Shown: piece after piece, positions 16,455 through 24,912 of the stretch
Position numbering within the stretch: the first letter of the stretch is position 1
Layout: every line of letters starts with the position of its first letter
Source: Staphylococcus ratti
GTDB taxonomy: Bacteria; Bacillota; Bacilli; Staphylococcales; Staphylococcaceae
Assembly: GCF_020883535.1 (NCBI RefSeq)
Contig: NZ_CP086654.1
Location: 558,001 to 622,000, forward strand
Reading direction: 5' to 3'
Length of the DNA: 64,000 nt
The notes under the pieces: model-generated
Database searches by the model: none
Told to the model about the DNA's origin: nothing
What the model saw: only the letters and a program-made list of their open reading frames with translations
Translations under genes and position numbers: made by a program

Positions 16455-17126
16455 ATGGCTGATTTAACGCCGCTTTGGATTTCTCTGCGTGTGGCTATAA
16501 TAAGCACGCTTATCGTAGTCGTTTTAAGTGTGTTATTGGCAAAAGTCTTATATCATAGGCAAAATACGTGTACGCGTCTGATCGAAAGCTTTGTGTTATT
16601 GCCTATCATTTTACCTCCAACAGTGTTAGGATTTTTACTACTCATTACTTTTTCTGTCGAAGGTCCATTAGGCCATCTCATCACGAAAGATTTAGGTATT
16701 CAAGTTGTTTTTTCTTTAGTAGGAGCAACGTTAGCTTCTGTTATTGTTAGCTTTCCGTTAATGTATCAACATACTGTTCAAGGCTTTCGAAATATTGATA
16801 CACAAATGTTAAATGCTGCGCGTACGATGGGCGCTTCAGAAACTAAAATCTTTTTAAAGCTCATTTTACCTTTATCGAAACGTGCGTTGATTTCAGGGGC
16901 AATGTTGTCTTTTGCGCGTGCGATTGGAGAGTTTGGAGCGACGTTAATGGTGGCAGGTTATATACCAGGTCGTACGAACACGTTACCTTTAGAAATTTAC
17001 TTTTTAGTACAACAAGGTCGAGAACATCAAGCTTGGCTTTGGGTACTTGTGTTAGTTGCATTTTCAATTACAGTGATTGGTACGATGAATATGCTTAATA
17101 AAGACGGTTATAGAGAGAGGGATTAG
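16455..17126 (+). CDS. modB: Molybdate ABC transporter permease ModB
   Basis: 223 residues with five membrane helices and the ABC permease EAA-like loop ARTMGASETKIFLKLILP, which contacts the ATPase. LLPIILPPTVLGFLLL and AIGEFGATLMVAGYIPG are standard ModB segments. It forms the membrane channel for molybdate. The stop codon is directly followed by the ModC start. Confidence 0.95.
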   Translation: MADLTPLWISLRVAIISTLIVVVLSVLLAKVLYHRQNTCTRLIESFVLLPIILPPTVLGFLLLITFSVEGPLGHLITKDLGIQVVFSLVGATLASVIVSFPLMYQHTVQGFRNIDTQMLNAARTMGASETKIFLKLILPLSKRALISGAMLSFARAIGEFGATLMVAGYIPGRTNTLPLEIYFLVQQGREHQAWLWVLVLVAFSITVIGTMNMLNKDGYRERD

Positions 17127-17735
17127 ATGTTAAATGTACAATTAAAGCACCATATTAACGGGCATTTAATCCAATTACATTTGCATTCAGAGCATCCTAA
17201 AATTTATGCAATCGCAGGTGTTTCTGGTATGGGCAAAACAACGTTACTCAATATGATAGCGGGATTACGAACGCCAGAAGAAGGATACATTCAGCTAGGC
17301 GGAAGAACGCTTTTAGATACAAAGCAGCGTTGTAATCTGTTGCCACAAGCTAGAAATGTCGGGTATCTGTTTCAAGATTATCAACTCTTTCCACATATGA
17401 CAGTACTTCAAAATATTAATTTTATGCATCCGGATCTGACACATGTAGAGACGTTATGTCGCGCTTTAAAAATAGAACATTTAAAACATATGTATCCAGA
17501 ACGTTGTTCAGGCGGAGAAAAACAACGTATTGCATTGGCACGTGCATTGAGCCAAAAACCTGACTTGCTTTTATTGGATGAGCCATTTTCGAGTTTAGAC
17601 GATGAAACCAAAGAAGAAAGTATCCAACTTATCAAATTTATTTATGATTTATGGCAAATTCCAATTATTTTTGTCACGCATTCGAAATATGAAGCAACGC
17701 AATTAGCAGATGAAGTAATTAGAATAAGTTCGTAA
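17127..17735 (+). CDS. modC: Molybdate ABC transporter ATPase ModC, short form
   Basis: 202 residues with a complete nucleotide-binding domain: Walker A GVSGMGKTT, Q-loop YLFQDYQLFPHM, signature CSGGEKQRIALARAL, Walker B LLLLDEPFSSLD and the H-loop His in IIFVTHSKYEA. Classical ModC proteins are about 350 residues and end in a TOBE/Mop domain that senses molybdate; this one stops right after the ATPase domain. It starts immediately after modB and a terminator closes the operon. Confidence 0.92.
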   Translation: MLNVQLKHHINGHLIQLHLHSEHPKIYAIAGVSGMGKTTLLNMIAGLRTPEEGYIQLGGRTLLDTKQRCNLLPQARNVGYLFQDYQLFPHMTVLQNINFMHPDLTHVETLCRALKIEHLKHMYPERCSGGEKQRIALARALSQKPDLLLLDEPFSSLDDETKEESIQLIKFIYDLWQIPIIFVTHSKYEATQLADEVIRISS

Positions 17736-17780
17736 GTAGAGACAAGAGCAATGCTTATATTCATCGGAACACAGCATGTG

Positions 17781-17825
17781 AAATAAGAGGTGAGGACAAC
17801 GATACGTTCTCACCTCTTATTTATA
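17781..17825 (+). terminator. Terminator of modABC
   Basis: AAATAAGAGGTGAG and CTCACCTCTTATTT form a perfect 14-bp stem with a T-rich end. Confidence 0.85.
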
Positions 17826-17889
17826 AGGAAGGCATATCTGTATATGAGCGTGGTGTTCGTTTGTGCTTGATGGGACACAAGTTATTTCT

Positions 17890-17918
17890 TTGAGACCTAA
17901 GTAAGATAACCGTATAAT
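17890..17918 (+). promoter_or_regulatory. Promoter of moeB-moaB
   Basis: TTGAGA and a perfect TATAAT with 17-base spacing, 34 bases before the moeB start. Confidence 0.8.
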
Positions 17919-17951
17919 AGACATTATAGGATGATGTGAGAAAGGTAAACA

Positions 17952-18956
17952 ATGATGCAAAATCGATATTCAAGACAAATTTTATTTCAAGAAATAGGCG
18001 CACAAGGTCAACGAAACATAAATCAAAAGACGGTATTGATTGTAGGGATGGGAGCTTTAGGGACACATCTCGCAGAAGGTCTTGTAAGAGCTGGCATTAA
18101 AAAGTTACGTATCATCGATCGTGATTATATCGAAACCTCTAATTTACAGCGTCAAACGCTATTTAATGAACAAGACGCTCAAAAAGCGGTTCCTAAAGTC
18201 ATCGCTGCTGAACGTGCATTAAAACGTATTCGTGCTGATGTAGAAATTGAAGCGGTGATTGATCATGCTGATGTGCCCGTCCTTGCTCAGTTAATAGAAA
18301 ATGTTGATGTGATTATGGATGCCACAGATAATTTTGAAACAAGAATGTTAATCAATGATATGGCGTATCAAAAAGGAATTCCTTGGATATACGGTGGCGT
18401 CGTGAGAAGTACTTATGTCGAGGCGCCTTTTATCCCTGGGCAAACGCCATGTTTTCAATGTTTAGTGCCTCAAATTCCATCGATGAACTTGACGTGCGAT
18501 ACAGTAGGGGTTATACAACCAGCTGTCACGATGACGACAAGTTTCCAGTTAAGGGATGCATTGAAAATACTCGCAGAGACGCCATTAACACCTAAATTAA
18601 CTTACGGAGATATATGGGAAGGTACGCATTATACTTTTAGTTTTAATAAAGTGAAAAAATGTACATGTCCTACATGCGGTGACCATCCGAATTATCCCTC
18701 TTTAACACAACAACAATCTCATTTCGCTACACTTTGTGGGCGGGATACGGTGCAATATCAGCATTCAGAATTACAATTTGATGCGCTTTTATCATTTTTA
18801 AAGCGTCGAGGCATTGACTATAAGAGTAATGGCTATATCGTGCAATTTCAATTTGAACAACATCGTATCATTGGTTTTCAAAATGGACGGCTTTTAATTC
18901 ATAATTTAAAAGATATCGATAAAGCACATAAGTTAATCAATCAATTATTTGGGTAA
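17952..18956 (+). CDS. moeB: MoaD adenylyltransferase MoeB (ThiF-like)
   Basis: 334 residues. It activates the C-terminal Gly of MoaD with ATP so that MoaD can be sulfurated. Visible are [16 protein letters not shown], the nucleotide-binding [31 protein letters not shown] and DATDNFETR. Zinc-ligand pairs CFQC and CPTC are present. The C-terminal tail (about 255-334) is longer than in E. coli MoeB and has no active-site rhodanese Cys that I can see. A second ATG three bases on (17955) is equally possible. ThiF is the alternative, but context favours MoeB. Confidence 0.9.
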   Translation: MMQNRYSRQILFQEIGAQGQRNINQKTVLIVGMGALGTHLAEGLVRAGIKKLRIIDRDYIETSNLQRQTLFNEQDAQKAVPKVIAAERALKRIRADVEIEAVIDHADVPVLAQLIENVDVIMDATDNFETRMLINDMAYQKGIPWIYGGVVRSTYVEAPFIPGQTPCFQCLVPQIPSMNLTCDTVGVIQPAVTMTTSFQLRDALKILAETPLTPKLTYGDIWEGTHYTFSFNKVKKCTCPTCGDHPNYPSLTQQQSHFATLCGRDTVQYQHSELQFDALLSFLKRRGIDYKSNGYIVQFQFEQHRIIGFQNGRLLIHNLKDIDKAHKLINQLFG

Positions 18957-18969
18957 AAGGAGACGAACA

Positions 18970-19470
18970 ATGCATACAAATGTAAATGTAGGTAGAGAGA
19001 TTCGATGTGCCGTATTAACAGTATCTGATACGAGAACAAAAGAGACGGATAAAGGAGGGCAATTGGTTTTAACGTTATTAGGCGAATTGAATACAGAAGT
19101 TGCTTCAAATCACTATACGATTGTTAAAGATGATGAAGAAGCCATTAAAACACAAGTTTTAACATGGTTAGAAGAAGGCGTCGACGTTATTATTACAACA
19201 GGTGGTACAGGCATCGCTCAACGTGATTGTACTATTGAGGCTATTCAACCTTTATTACAAAAAGAAATTGAAGGCTTTGGGGAACTGTTTAGATATTTAA
19301 GTTATACAGAAGATGTAGGAAGTAGAGCCTTACTTTCACGAGCAGTCGGTGGAACAGTGGGACAGCAATTGATTTTTTGCCTTCCAGGTTCCACGGGTGC
19401 TGTGACATTAGGCATGAAAAAACTTATTATGCCAGAGTTAAATCATCTCGTACATGAGCTTAATAAGTAG
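18970..19470 (+). CDS. moaB: Molybdopterin biosynthesis protein MoaB
   Basis: 166 residues of the MoaB/MogA fold, which adenylylates molybdopterin before metal insertion. Conserved pieces are [34 protein letters not shown] and the end segment [14 protein letters not shown]. The ATG at 18970 follows AAAGGAGA; the frame opens earlier inside moeB. It sits 13 bases after moeB in the same operon. Confidence 0.93.
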   Translation: MHTNVNVGREIRCAVLTVSDTRTKETDKGGQLVLTLLGELNTEVASNHYTIVKDDEEAIKTQVLTWLEEGVDVIITTGGTGIAQRDCTIEAIQPLLQKEIEGFGELFRYLSYTEDVGSRALLSRAVGGTVGQQLIFCLPGSTGAVTLGMKKLIMPELNHLVHELNK

Positions 19471-19552
19471 CGTGGAGTGTTGATAAATCAATGACGATAG
19501 GATTGGAAATCAAATGCAAAACGCATATTTCGTTATCTCATATGTACAGCGT

Positions 19553-20032
19553 TTAATTACGTTGGAAGTCAGACTTTCCACCTGTTTTTTGAATTAAATA
19601 TGTTTCACCGATGACCATCCCTTTATCAACTGCTTTACACATGTCATAAATCGTAAGTGCGGTTGCAGAAGCGGCGGTTAAGGCTTCCATTTCAACGCCA
19701 GTTTGACCAGTAGTAGATACTGTACTAGAGATGTGGAGTATGAATTGTTCCTTTTCTTCTGTCCATTCAAATTGGATATCGATGCCAGTTAAAGGCAGAG
19801 GATGACACATAGGAATAATGTTCGACGTATTTTTGGCAGCCATAATACCGGCAATTTGAGCGGTATTTAACACATTGCCTTTTTTAGCTGTGTTATTAAT
19901 AATTTGATTGTAAATGGTAGCGTTAACTTGAATGCTTGAGTGGGCAATAGCGGTACGTTTTGTAATGTTTTTTTCTGAAACATCTACCATTTTAGCGTTA
20001 CCTTGGGTATTAAGGTGAGTGAATTCTGACAT
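19553..20032 (-). CDS. moaC: Cyclic pyranopterin monophosphate synthase MoaC
   Basis: 159 residues. MoaC converts the MoaA product 3',8-cyclo-dihydro-GTP into cyclic pyranopterin monophosphate. Family marks are [30 protein letters not shown] and [23 protein letters not shown]. The start is preceded by AAAGGAGG. It is the only gene of the pathway here on the minus strand and diverges from moeA across 68 bases. Confidence 0.95.
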   Translation of the reverse strand: MSEFTHLNTQGNAKMVDVSEKNITKRTAIAHSSIQVNATIYNQIINNTAKKGNVLNTAQIAGIMAAKNTSNIIPMCHPLPLTGIDIQFEWTEEKEQFILHISSTVSTTGQTGVEMEALTAASATALTIYDMCKAVDKGMVIGETYLIQKTGGKSDFQRN

Positions 20033-20100
20033 GTTATACCTCCTTTATGAAATCAAGGATAGTATAGCACGAAATTATAAAAATGTTAGGAGTGTGCATC

Positions 20101-21360
20101 ATGACATTAGAAAAAAGACAACCGATTCCAGTGAGTGAAGCCATACAGCGCTGTACCAATCAAGCGTTACGTTTATCTCAAACGACGGTGGATTTATATG
20201 AAGCGGAAGGATTTATTTTAGCTGAAGATATCGTAGCTACTTATGATATACCTAGGTTTAATAAATCACCTTATGATGGATTTGCGATTCGCAGTCAAGA
20301 TAGTGAAGGGGCAAGTGGAGCGCAACGTCTTGCATTCAAAGTCATTGATCATATCGGTGCGGGGGCAGTTTCATCAGAAGTTTTAAGCGAAAGAGAAGCG
20401 GTGCGTATTATGACGGGGGCAGAGTTGCCTAAAGGTGCTGATGCTGTCGTAATGTTGGAGCAAACAGTTCAAACTGACGAAGGTTTTACATTGCGCAAAG
20501 CGTTTTCACAATATGAAAATGTTTCATTAAAAGGTGAAGAGACAAAGACAGAGGACGTTGTACTAAAAAAGGGACAACGTTTGAATGCTGGGGCTATAGC
20601 AGTTTTAGCAACATTTGGTTATCGCAATGTTCCAGTTTTTCAAAAGCCGTCTGTTGGTGTAATCGCAACAGGTAGTGAACTATTAGATGTAGAAGACCCG
20701 CTTGAACCTGGTAAAATACGAAATTCTAATGGTCCTATGATTCATGCACTCCTTAAAAAAGAAGGTATCGATTCAGAAATATATAAAATTCAGCAAGATG
20801 ACTTTGAAAGTAGTTTAGCTGTTGTGCGCACCGCGATGGAACAACATGACATTGTTATTACAACCGGTGGTGTCTCTGTAGGTGATTTTGATTACTTGCC
20901 TGATATTTATCGTGCGTTAGATGCTAAAGTATTGTTTAATAAAGTAGCGATGCGGCCAGGTAGCGTCACAACCGTAGCTGTATCGGAACAAACCTTTTTA
21001 TTTGGTTTGTCGGGTAATCCTTCTGCATGTTATACAGGTTTTGAACTCTTTGTTAAACCCTCTATTTACCGTATGATGGGGGCATTGAGATATTATCCAG
21101 CGCTAGTTCGAGCGATTTTAATGGAAGATTTCAAGAAAGCCAATCCATTTACGCGCTTTGTACGTGCCATAGCTACCTTCGACGGTCGAGCGACTACGGT
21201 CAAACCTTCAGGATTCAATAAATCAGGTGCCGTTGTTGCTATTGCGCATAGTAATGCAATGATGATACTACCTGGAGGCACACGTGGCTATTCTATGGGA
21301 CATCAAGTTGACGTATTGTTAACTGAAACAGAATATTACCAACAGGACTTGTATTTATGA
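20101..21360 (+). CDS. moeA: Molybdopterin molybdenumtransferase MoeA
   Basis: 419 residues from the ATG at 20101 (TAGGAG upstream; the ATG at 20083 lies before this site). MoeA inserts molybdate into adenylylated molybdopterin. Domain order is standard: the segment YDIPRFNKSPYDGFAIRS, MTGAELPKGADAVVMLEQ, the MoCF-binding core with VGVIATGSELL and ITTGGVSVGDFDYLPD, GLSGNPSACYTGFE, and a C-terminal beta barrel. It begins the operon moeA-mobB-moaE-moaD-mobA-moaA; the mobB start overlaps its stop. Confidence 0.95.
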   Translation: MTLEKRQPIPVSEAIQRCTNQALRLSQTTVDLYEAEGFILAEDIVATYDIPRFNKSPYDGFAIRSQDSEGASGAQRLAFKVIDHIGAGAVSSEVLSEREAVRIMTGAELPKGADAVVMLEQTVQTDEGFTLRKAFSQYENVSLKGEETKTEDVVLKKGQRLNAGAIAVLATFGYRNVPVFQKPSVGVIATGSELLDVEDPLEPGKIRNSNGPMIHALLKKEGIDSEIYKIQQDDFESSLAVVRTAMEQHDIVITTGGVSVGDFDYLPDIYRALDAKVLFNKVAMRPGSVTTVAVSEQTFLFGLSGNPSACYTGFELFVKPSIYRMMGALRYYPALVRAILMEDFKKANPFTRFVRAIATFDGRATTVKPSGFNKSGAVVAIAHSNAMMILPGGTRGYSMGHQVDVLLTETEYYQQDLYL

Positions 21361-21836
21361 TTTTACAAATTGTCGGATATAAAAATAGTGGTAAAACGAC
21401 ACTTGTTGCCCATGCTGTACAATTTTTTAAGGAACGAGGTTATCCCGTTGTTACGATTAAACATCACGGTCACATAGGAGAAGAAATCACTTTACCAGAT
21501 GCGCGTTTGGATCATATGAAGCACTTTTATGCAGGTGCTGAACAAAGTATTGTACAAGGCCATGAAGTTATTGAGACAATACAGAAAAATGAGGGAATCA
21601 CCTTAGAGACTTTAATAAAAGAGTGTGTTACCATTGAAAACAGTATTATTTTAGTTGAAGGATATAAGCATGCGCACTACGATAAGATGATTTTGTATCG
21701 AAATAAAGAAGAATTGCATGCATTAAGCCAACTATCACATGTGAAGTATAAGGTAAAGCGTGACGAACGCGCTATAGATTTTAATGTCGTTGATCAAATG
21801 CTTGCTACATGGTTATCAGAAGTAGAGGATGGATAA
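21357..21836 (+). CDS. mobB: Molybdopterin-guanine dinucleotide biosynthesis protein MobB
   Basis: 159 residues: a small P-loop GTPase with Walker A VGYKNSGKTTLV and ILVEGYKHAHYDK. It assists MobA in guanylylating the cofactor. It shares an ATGA overlap with moeA. Confidence 0.92.
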   Translation: MILQIVGYKNSGKTTLVAHAVQFFKERGYPVVTIKHHGHIGEEITLPDARLDHMKHFYAGAEQSIVQGHEVIETIQKNEGITLETLIKECVTIENSIILVEGYKHAHYDKMILYRNKEELHALSQLSHVKYKVKRDERAIDFNVVDQMLATWLSEVEDG

Positions 21837-21838
21837 AC

Positions 21839-22294
21839 TTGAAACAATTCGAAGTGACTACGAAGCCGATTAATCCAGATCAGTATCGTGAATGGACGCT
21901 AAATGAAAGACAAGGGGCTGTAGTGGTTTTTACTGGACATGTACGTGAATGGACGAAAGGTATTCGTACCGAATATTTGGAATATGAGGCTTATGTGCCT
22001 ATGGCAGAAAAAAAGTTAGCACAAATTGGTGAAGAGATTAACCAAAAATGGCCAGGAACGATAACGGCCATTGCACATCGTATTGGAGCATTAAATATAA
22101 AGGATATCGCAGTGGTCATTAGTGTCTCATCACCACATCGTAAAGATGCTTATCGTGCGAATGAATACGCGATTGAACGCATTAAAGAAATCGTACCGAT
22201 TTGGAAAAAAGAAATATGGGAAGATGGCGCTGAGTGGCAAGGCCATCAACGCGGATATTACGACGATGCAGTGAATAGAGGAGGTCAATCATGA
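21839..22294 (+). CDS. moaE: Molybdopterin synthase large subunit MoaE
   Basis: 151 residues from a TTG at 21839, with GAGGATG upstream and a close match to the N-terminus of other staphylococcal MoaE proteins. The longer frame from 21809 overlaps mobB. The catalytic region includes VVVFTGHVREWTKG, YLEYEAYVPMAEKKL and SSPHRKDAYRANEYAIERIK with PIWKKE after it. With MoaD it converts cPMP into molybdopterin. Confidence 0.94.
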   Translation: MKQFEVTTKPINPDQYREWTLNERQGAVVVFTGHVREWTKGIRTEYLEYEAYVPMAEKKLAQIGEEINQKWPGTITAIAHRIGALNIKDIAVVISVSSPHRKDAYRANEYAIERIKEIVPIWKKEIWEDGAEWQGHQRGYYDDAVNRGGQS

Positions 22295-22524
22295 AGATAT
22301 TATATTTTGCTGAAATAAAAGAATTGGTTGATCGGCATGAAGACCAGTTTCATTTTGATTATGACATTTCTGTGGATGATTTAAAAACACATTTATATCA
22401 AACGTATCCAATGATACAAGGTAAAAAATTTCAAGTGGCTGTGAATGAAGAGTTTGTTCCATCTGATGAGATGATTAAACCGAATGATGTCGTTGCACTC
22501 ATTCCTCCTGTAAGTGGGGGCTAA
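22291..22524 (+). CDS. moaD: Molybdopterin synthase sulfur carrier MoaD
   Basis: 77 residues with a beta-grasp fold ending in VSGG; the terminal Gly is adenylylated by MoeB and then carries the thiocarboxylate. The start overlaps the moaE stop by four bases and the stop abuts the mobA start. Confidence 0.95.
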   Translation: MKILYFAEIKELVDRHEDQFHFDYDISVDDLKTHLYQTYPMIQGKKFQVAVNEEFVPSDEMIKPNDVVALIPPVSGG

Positions 22525-23124
22525 ATGAAAGCCATTATTTTAGCTGGAGGCGAATCAAGGCGCTTCGGTACCCCAAAAGCATTCGCAAAAATACAAGGAG
22601 AATACTTCTTTGAAAAGATTTACCAGACACTTGTTTCTACTAATATGTTTAGCGACATCATTATTAGTACGAATGAAACATTAGCTGCACAGTTTGAAGG
22701 TTATCGTACAGTGGTTGACCACCCTGCGCATAAAAACAAAGGACCTTTGAGTGGCTTGTATTCGATTATGTCACAAGACGACAATGATTTTTACTTTGTA
22801 ATATCTGTGGATACGCCAATGGTTACAGATAAAGCCATTAGCCAACTTTATCAATTCCTGATTTCTAATTTGATTGAAGAACAGTTAATCATTGCAGGTT
22901 ATAAAGCCAATAACCGACCAATTCCGACAATCGCGTTTTACCATAAAGCAGCGCTACCTAAAATTGAGTCAGCGCTCAATAGTGATGATTATAGTATGCG
23001 TCACGTTTATCAGTCCGTTTCAACAGATTGGCTAGATGTGAACGACGTCGAGGGACCGTCGTATTGGCATCGGAATATTAATTTTCAGGAAGAACTCACA
23101 TCTTTGGAAGCAGAAATAGAGTAA
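22525..23124 (+). CDS. mobA: Molybdenum cofactor guanylyltransferase MobA
   Basis: 199 residues with the nucleotidyltransferase signature ILAGGESRRFGTPKAF at the N-terminus, a GPLSGLYSIM segment and VISVDTPMV (metal-binding Asp). It joins GMP to molybdopterin to give MGD, the form used by formate dehydrogenase and nitrate reductase. Confidence 0.94.
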   Translation: MKAIILAGGESRRFGTPKAFAKIQGEYFFEKIYQTLVSTNMFSDIIISTNETLAAQFEGYRTVVDHPAHKNKGPLSGLYSIMSQDDNDFYFVISVDTPMVTDKAISQLYQFLISNLIEEQLIIAGYKANNRPIPTIAFYHKAALPKIESALNSDDYSMRHVYQSVSTDWLDVNDVEGPSYWHRNINFQEELTSLEAEIE

Positions 23125-23150
23125 TAAAATAACAAAGGGGGGGCGCAAAG

Positions 23151-24173
23151 GTGACTGAACAAATTTTAGATAAATTAGGACGGCCAATTAGAGATTTGCG
23201 CATTTCCGTAACTGATAGATGCAACTTTAGATGTGATTACTGTATGCCGAAAGAAATTTTTGGAGATGACTATGCTTTTTTACCGAAAAATCAGTTGCTC
23301 ACATTTGAGGAAATGGTTCGAATTACGGCAATCTATGCCAAACTTGGTGTTAAAAAAGTGCGTATTACTGGTGGAGAACCTTTACTACGTAGAGATTTAG
23401 ATCAACTTATTGCACAAATTGTACAAATTGAAGGCATTGAAGATATCGGACTGACAACGAATGGTTTATTATTAAAAAAACATGGTCAAAAATTGTATGA
23501 AGCAGGTTTGAGACGTATTAACGTAAGTTTAGATGCTATTGATAATACCATTTTTCAATCTATTAATAATCGAAATATTAAAGCATCCACGGTATTAGAA
23601 CAAATTGATTATGCGATAGAGTTAGGCTTTCAAGTTAAAGTCAACGTAGTGATTCAAAAAGGCCTAAATGATAATCAAATTATTCCGATGCTAGATTACT
23701 TTAAAAATAAAGATGTTACGATTCGTTTTATTGAATTTATGGATGTAGGCAATGACAATGGATGGGATTTTTCAAAAGTGGTCACTAAAGCAGAAATGTT
23801 AGAGATAGTAAAAGCACATTTTGATATTGTACCAGTTCAACCACAATATTTTGGTGAAGTCGCACAGTACTATCGTCATAGTGGAGCTACGTCTAAATTT
23901 GGTTTGATAACGAGTGTTTCAGATTCTTTTTGTTCTACGTGTACACGTGCACGACTTTCTTCAGATGGCAAGTTTTACGGATGTCTTTTTAGCACTAGTG
24001 AAGGTTATGATATTCGAAAATTATTGCGAAGTGGTTTGAATGATGCAGCAATTGAGGCGAAAGTGAAGCAACTTTGGGAAGTACGTGAAGATCGCTATTC
24101 AGATGAACGCACAGCACAAACCGTTGAAAATAGAAGGAAAAAGAAAATCAATATGAATTATATTGGTGGATAA
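23151..24173 (+). CDS. moaA: GTP 3',8-cyclase MoaA (radical SAM)
   Basis: 340 residues from a GTG with AAAGGGGGGG upstream. The radical SAM cluster CNFRCDYC lies near residues 24-31. The C-terminal 4Fe-4S site uses CSTC and a downstream C in the FYGCLF region. [14 protein letters not shown] and GLTTNGLLL are the SAM-contacting motifs. The C-terminus ends in IGG; the final GG is required in other MoaA proteins. First step of cofactor synthesis; last gene of the operon. Confidence 0.96.
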   Translation: MTEQILDKLGRPIRDLRISVTDRCNFRCDYCMPKEIFGDDYAFLPKNQLLTFEEMVRITAIYAKLGVKKVRITGGEPLLRRDLDQLIAQIVQIEGIEDIGLTTNGLLLKKHGQKLYEAGLRRINVSLDAIDNTIFQSINNRNIKASTVLEQIDYAIELGFQVKVNVVIQKGLNDNQIIPMLDYFKNKDVTIRFIEFMDVGNDNGWDFSKVVTKAEMLEIVKAHFDIVPVQPQYFGEVAQYYRHSGATSKFGLITSVSDSFCSTCTRARLSSDGKFYGCLFSTSEGYDIRKLLRSGLNDAAIEAKVKQLWEVREDRYSDERTAQTVENRRKKKINMNYIGG

Positions 24174-24221
24174 AATAAAGACTGTACCCTTTATATGGTT
24201 GTTATGTATCTATAATAATTA

Positions 24222-24371
24222 AGGCGCAAACTTCCGATTGCTACTTCGAGTCTCGCTTTCCCAGGCGCCTTACCTCAACTAATTTTGGCTTTTATAGTAG
24301 TTCAATAAGAAGCCAAAATTGATTTTCGGCTTCGGCTCTATGCCTCGGGAGTCTCGACTCGGTACGCAATC
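24222..24371. repeat. Large nested palindromic element
   Basis: An inner perfect stem, AATTTTGGCTT (24281-24291) with AAGCCAAAATT (24310-24320), is nested in an outer imperfect inverted repeat. In the outer repeat GATTGCTACTTCGAGTCTCG (from 24236) pairs with the segment CGGGAGTCTCGACTCGG and GCAATC ending at 24371. The GC-rich outer arms contrast with the flanks. It lies between moaA and a transposase remnant and may terminate moaA or be an intergenic repeat or the trace of an IS. Confidence 0.6.
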
Positions 24372-24604
24372 TATTTAAGCAATTTCACTATTGAAGAGTG
24401 GGGTTGCTTTTTTCTTTGGTCTTTTATACAGTCTGAAAATAGTGAAAATACAATTTCTGAAGTTATAAAAGTTGCGCTAGCCATATGAATTCTTTTAATC
24501 ATTTTAACTTTTTGATTACTTCCTTTAATCGCACCATTGTTAAATTGAAGGGGTTCAATCGTATAAGTAATGATATTCTCATACTTTCTGTAGAAACGTA
24601 ACAC
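24371..24604 (-). pseudogene. ISL3-family transposase C-terminal remnant
   Basis: The minus strand reads FNNGAIKGSNQKVKMIKRI, matching the conserved (Y/F)SNGxIEGxNxKIKxIKRI end region of ISL3-type DDE transposases. Shifting frame after KRI restores AYG-stop-RNFYNFRNCIF, the continuation expected for this family. The remnant is therefore the last roughly 75 codons with at least one frameshift and one stop. No intact N-terminal or DDE part is seen. The stretch 24605-24810 shows no further clear homology in any frame, and no gene occupies 24174-24912. Confidence 0.78.
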
Positions 24605-24810
24605 TATTCATAAGTTAGGACAAACTTCGTTTTTATAAACTGAATATAACGATGATATGAAGCTCAATGATCCCGAAACATTTTTAACACTGTTTGTGTA
24701 TTCGGTTTGGATTCGTATGAAAGAGTACCAAAGATGACGTTGGATTTCTTACCTCTATTTTGGTTTGGTCACTTAAAATTATAGAGGCATTTGCGCAATT
24801 TTTGTACAAA

Positions 24811-24834
24811 AAAGCAGGATGACTTATGTCATCC
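24811..24834 (-). terminator. Terminator of the secreted nuclease gene
   Basis: On the minus strand GGATGAC-ATAA-GTCATCC is followed by TGC and a run of six T. A second hairpin, ACAGAGATGACG/CGTCACCTCTGT at 24867-24897, lies directly after the stop codon. Confidence 0.75.
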
Positions 24835-24912
24835 CACAATAAAAAATGAAGAACCAAAATAAATTTACAGAGATGACGCGGTGAACGTCACCTCTGTTTT
24901 GTTTATTATAAA

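Noticed and set aside
23125..24400. Molybdenum-cofactor (moco) riboswitch in the moa/moe region
   Set aside because: The gaps before moeB, moaC/moeA and moaA are too short or lack the structured motif; none is supported.
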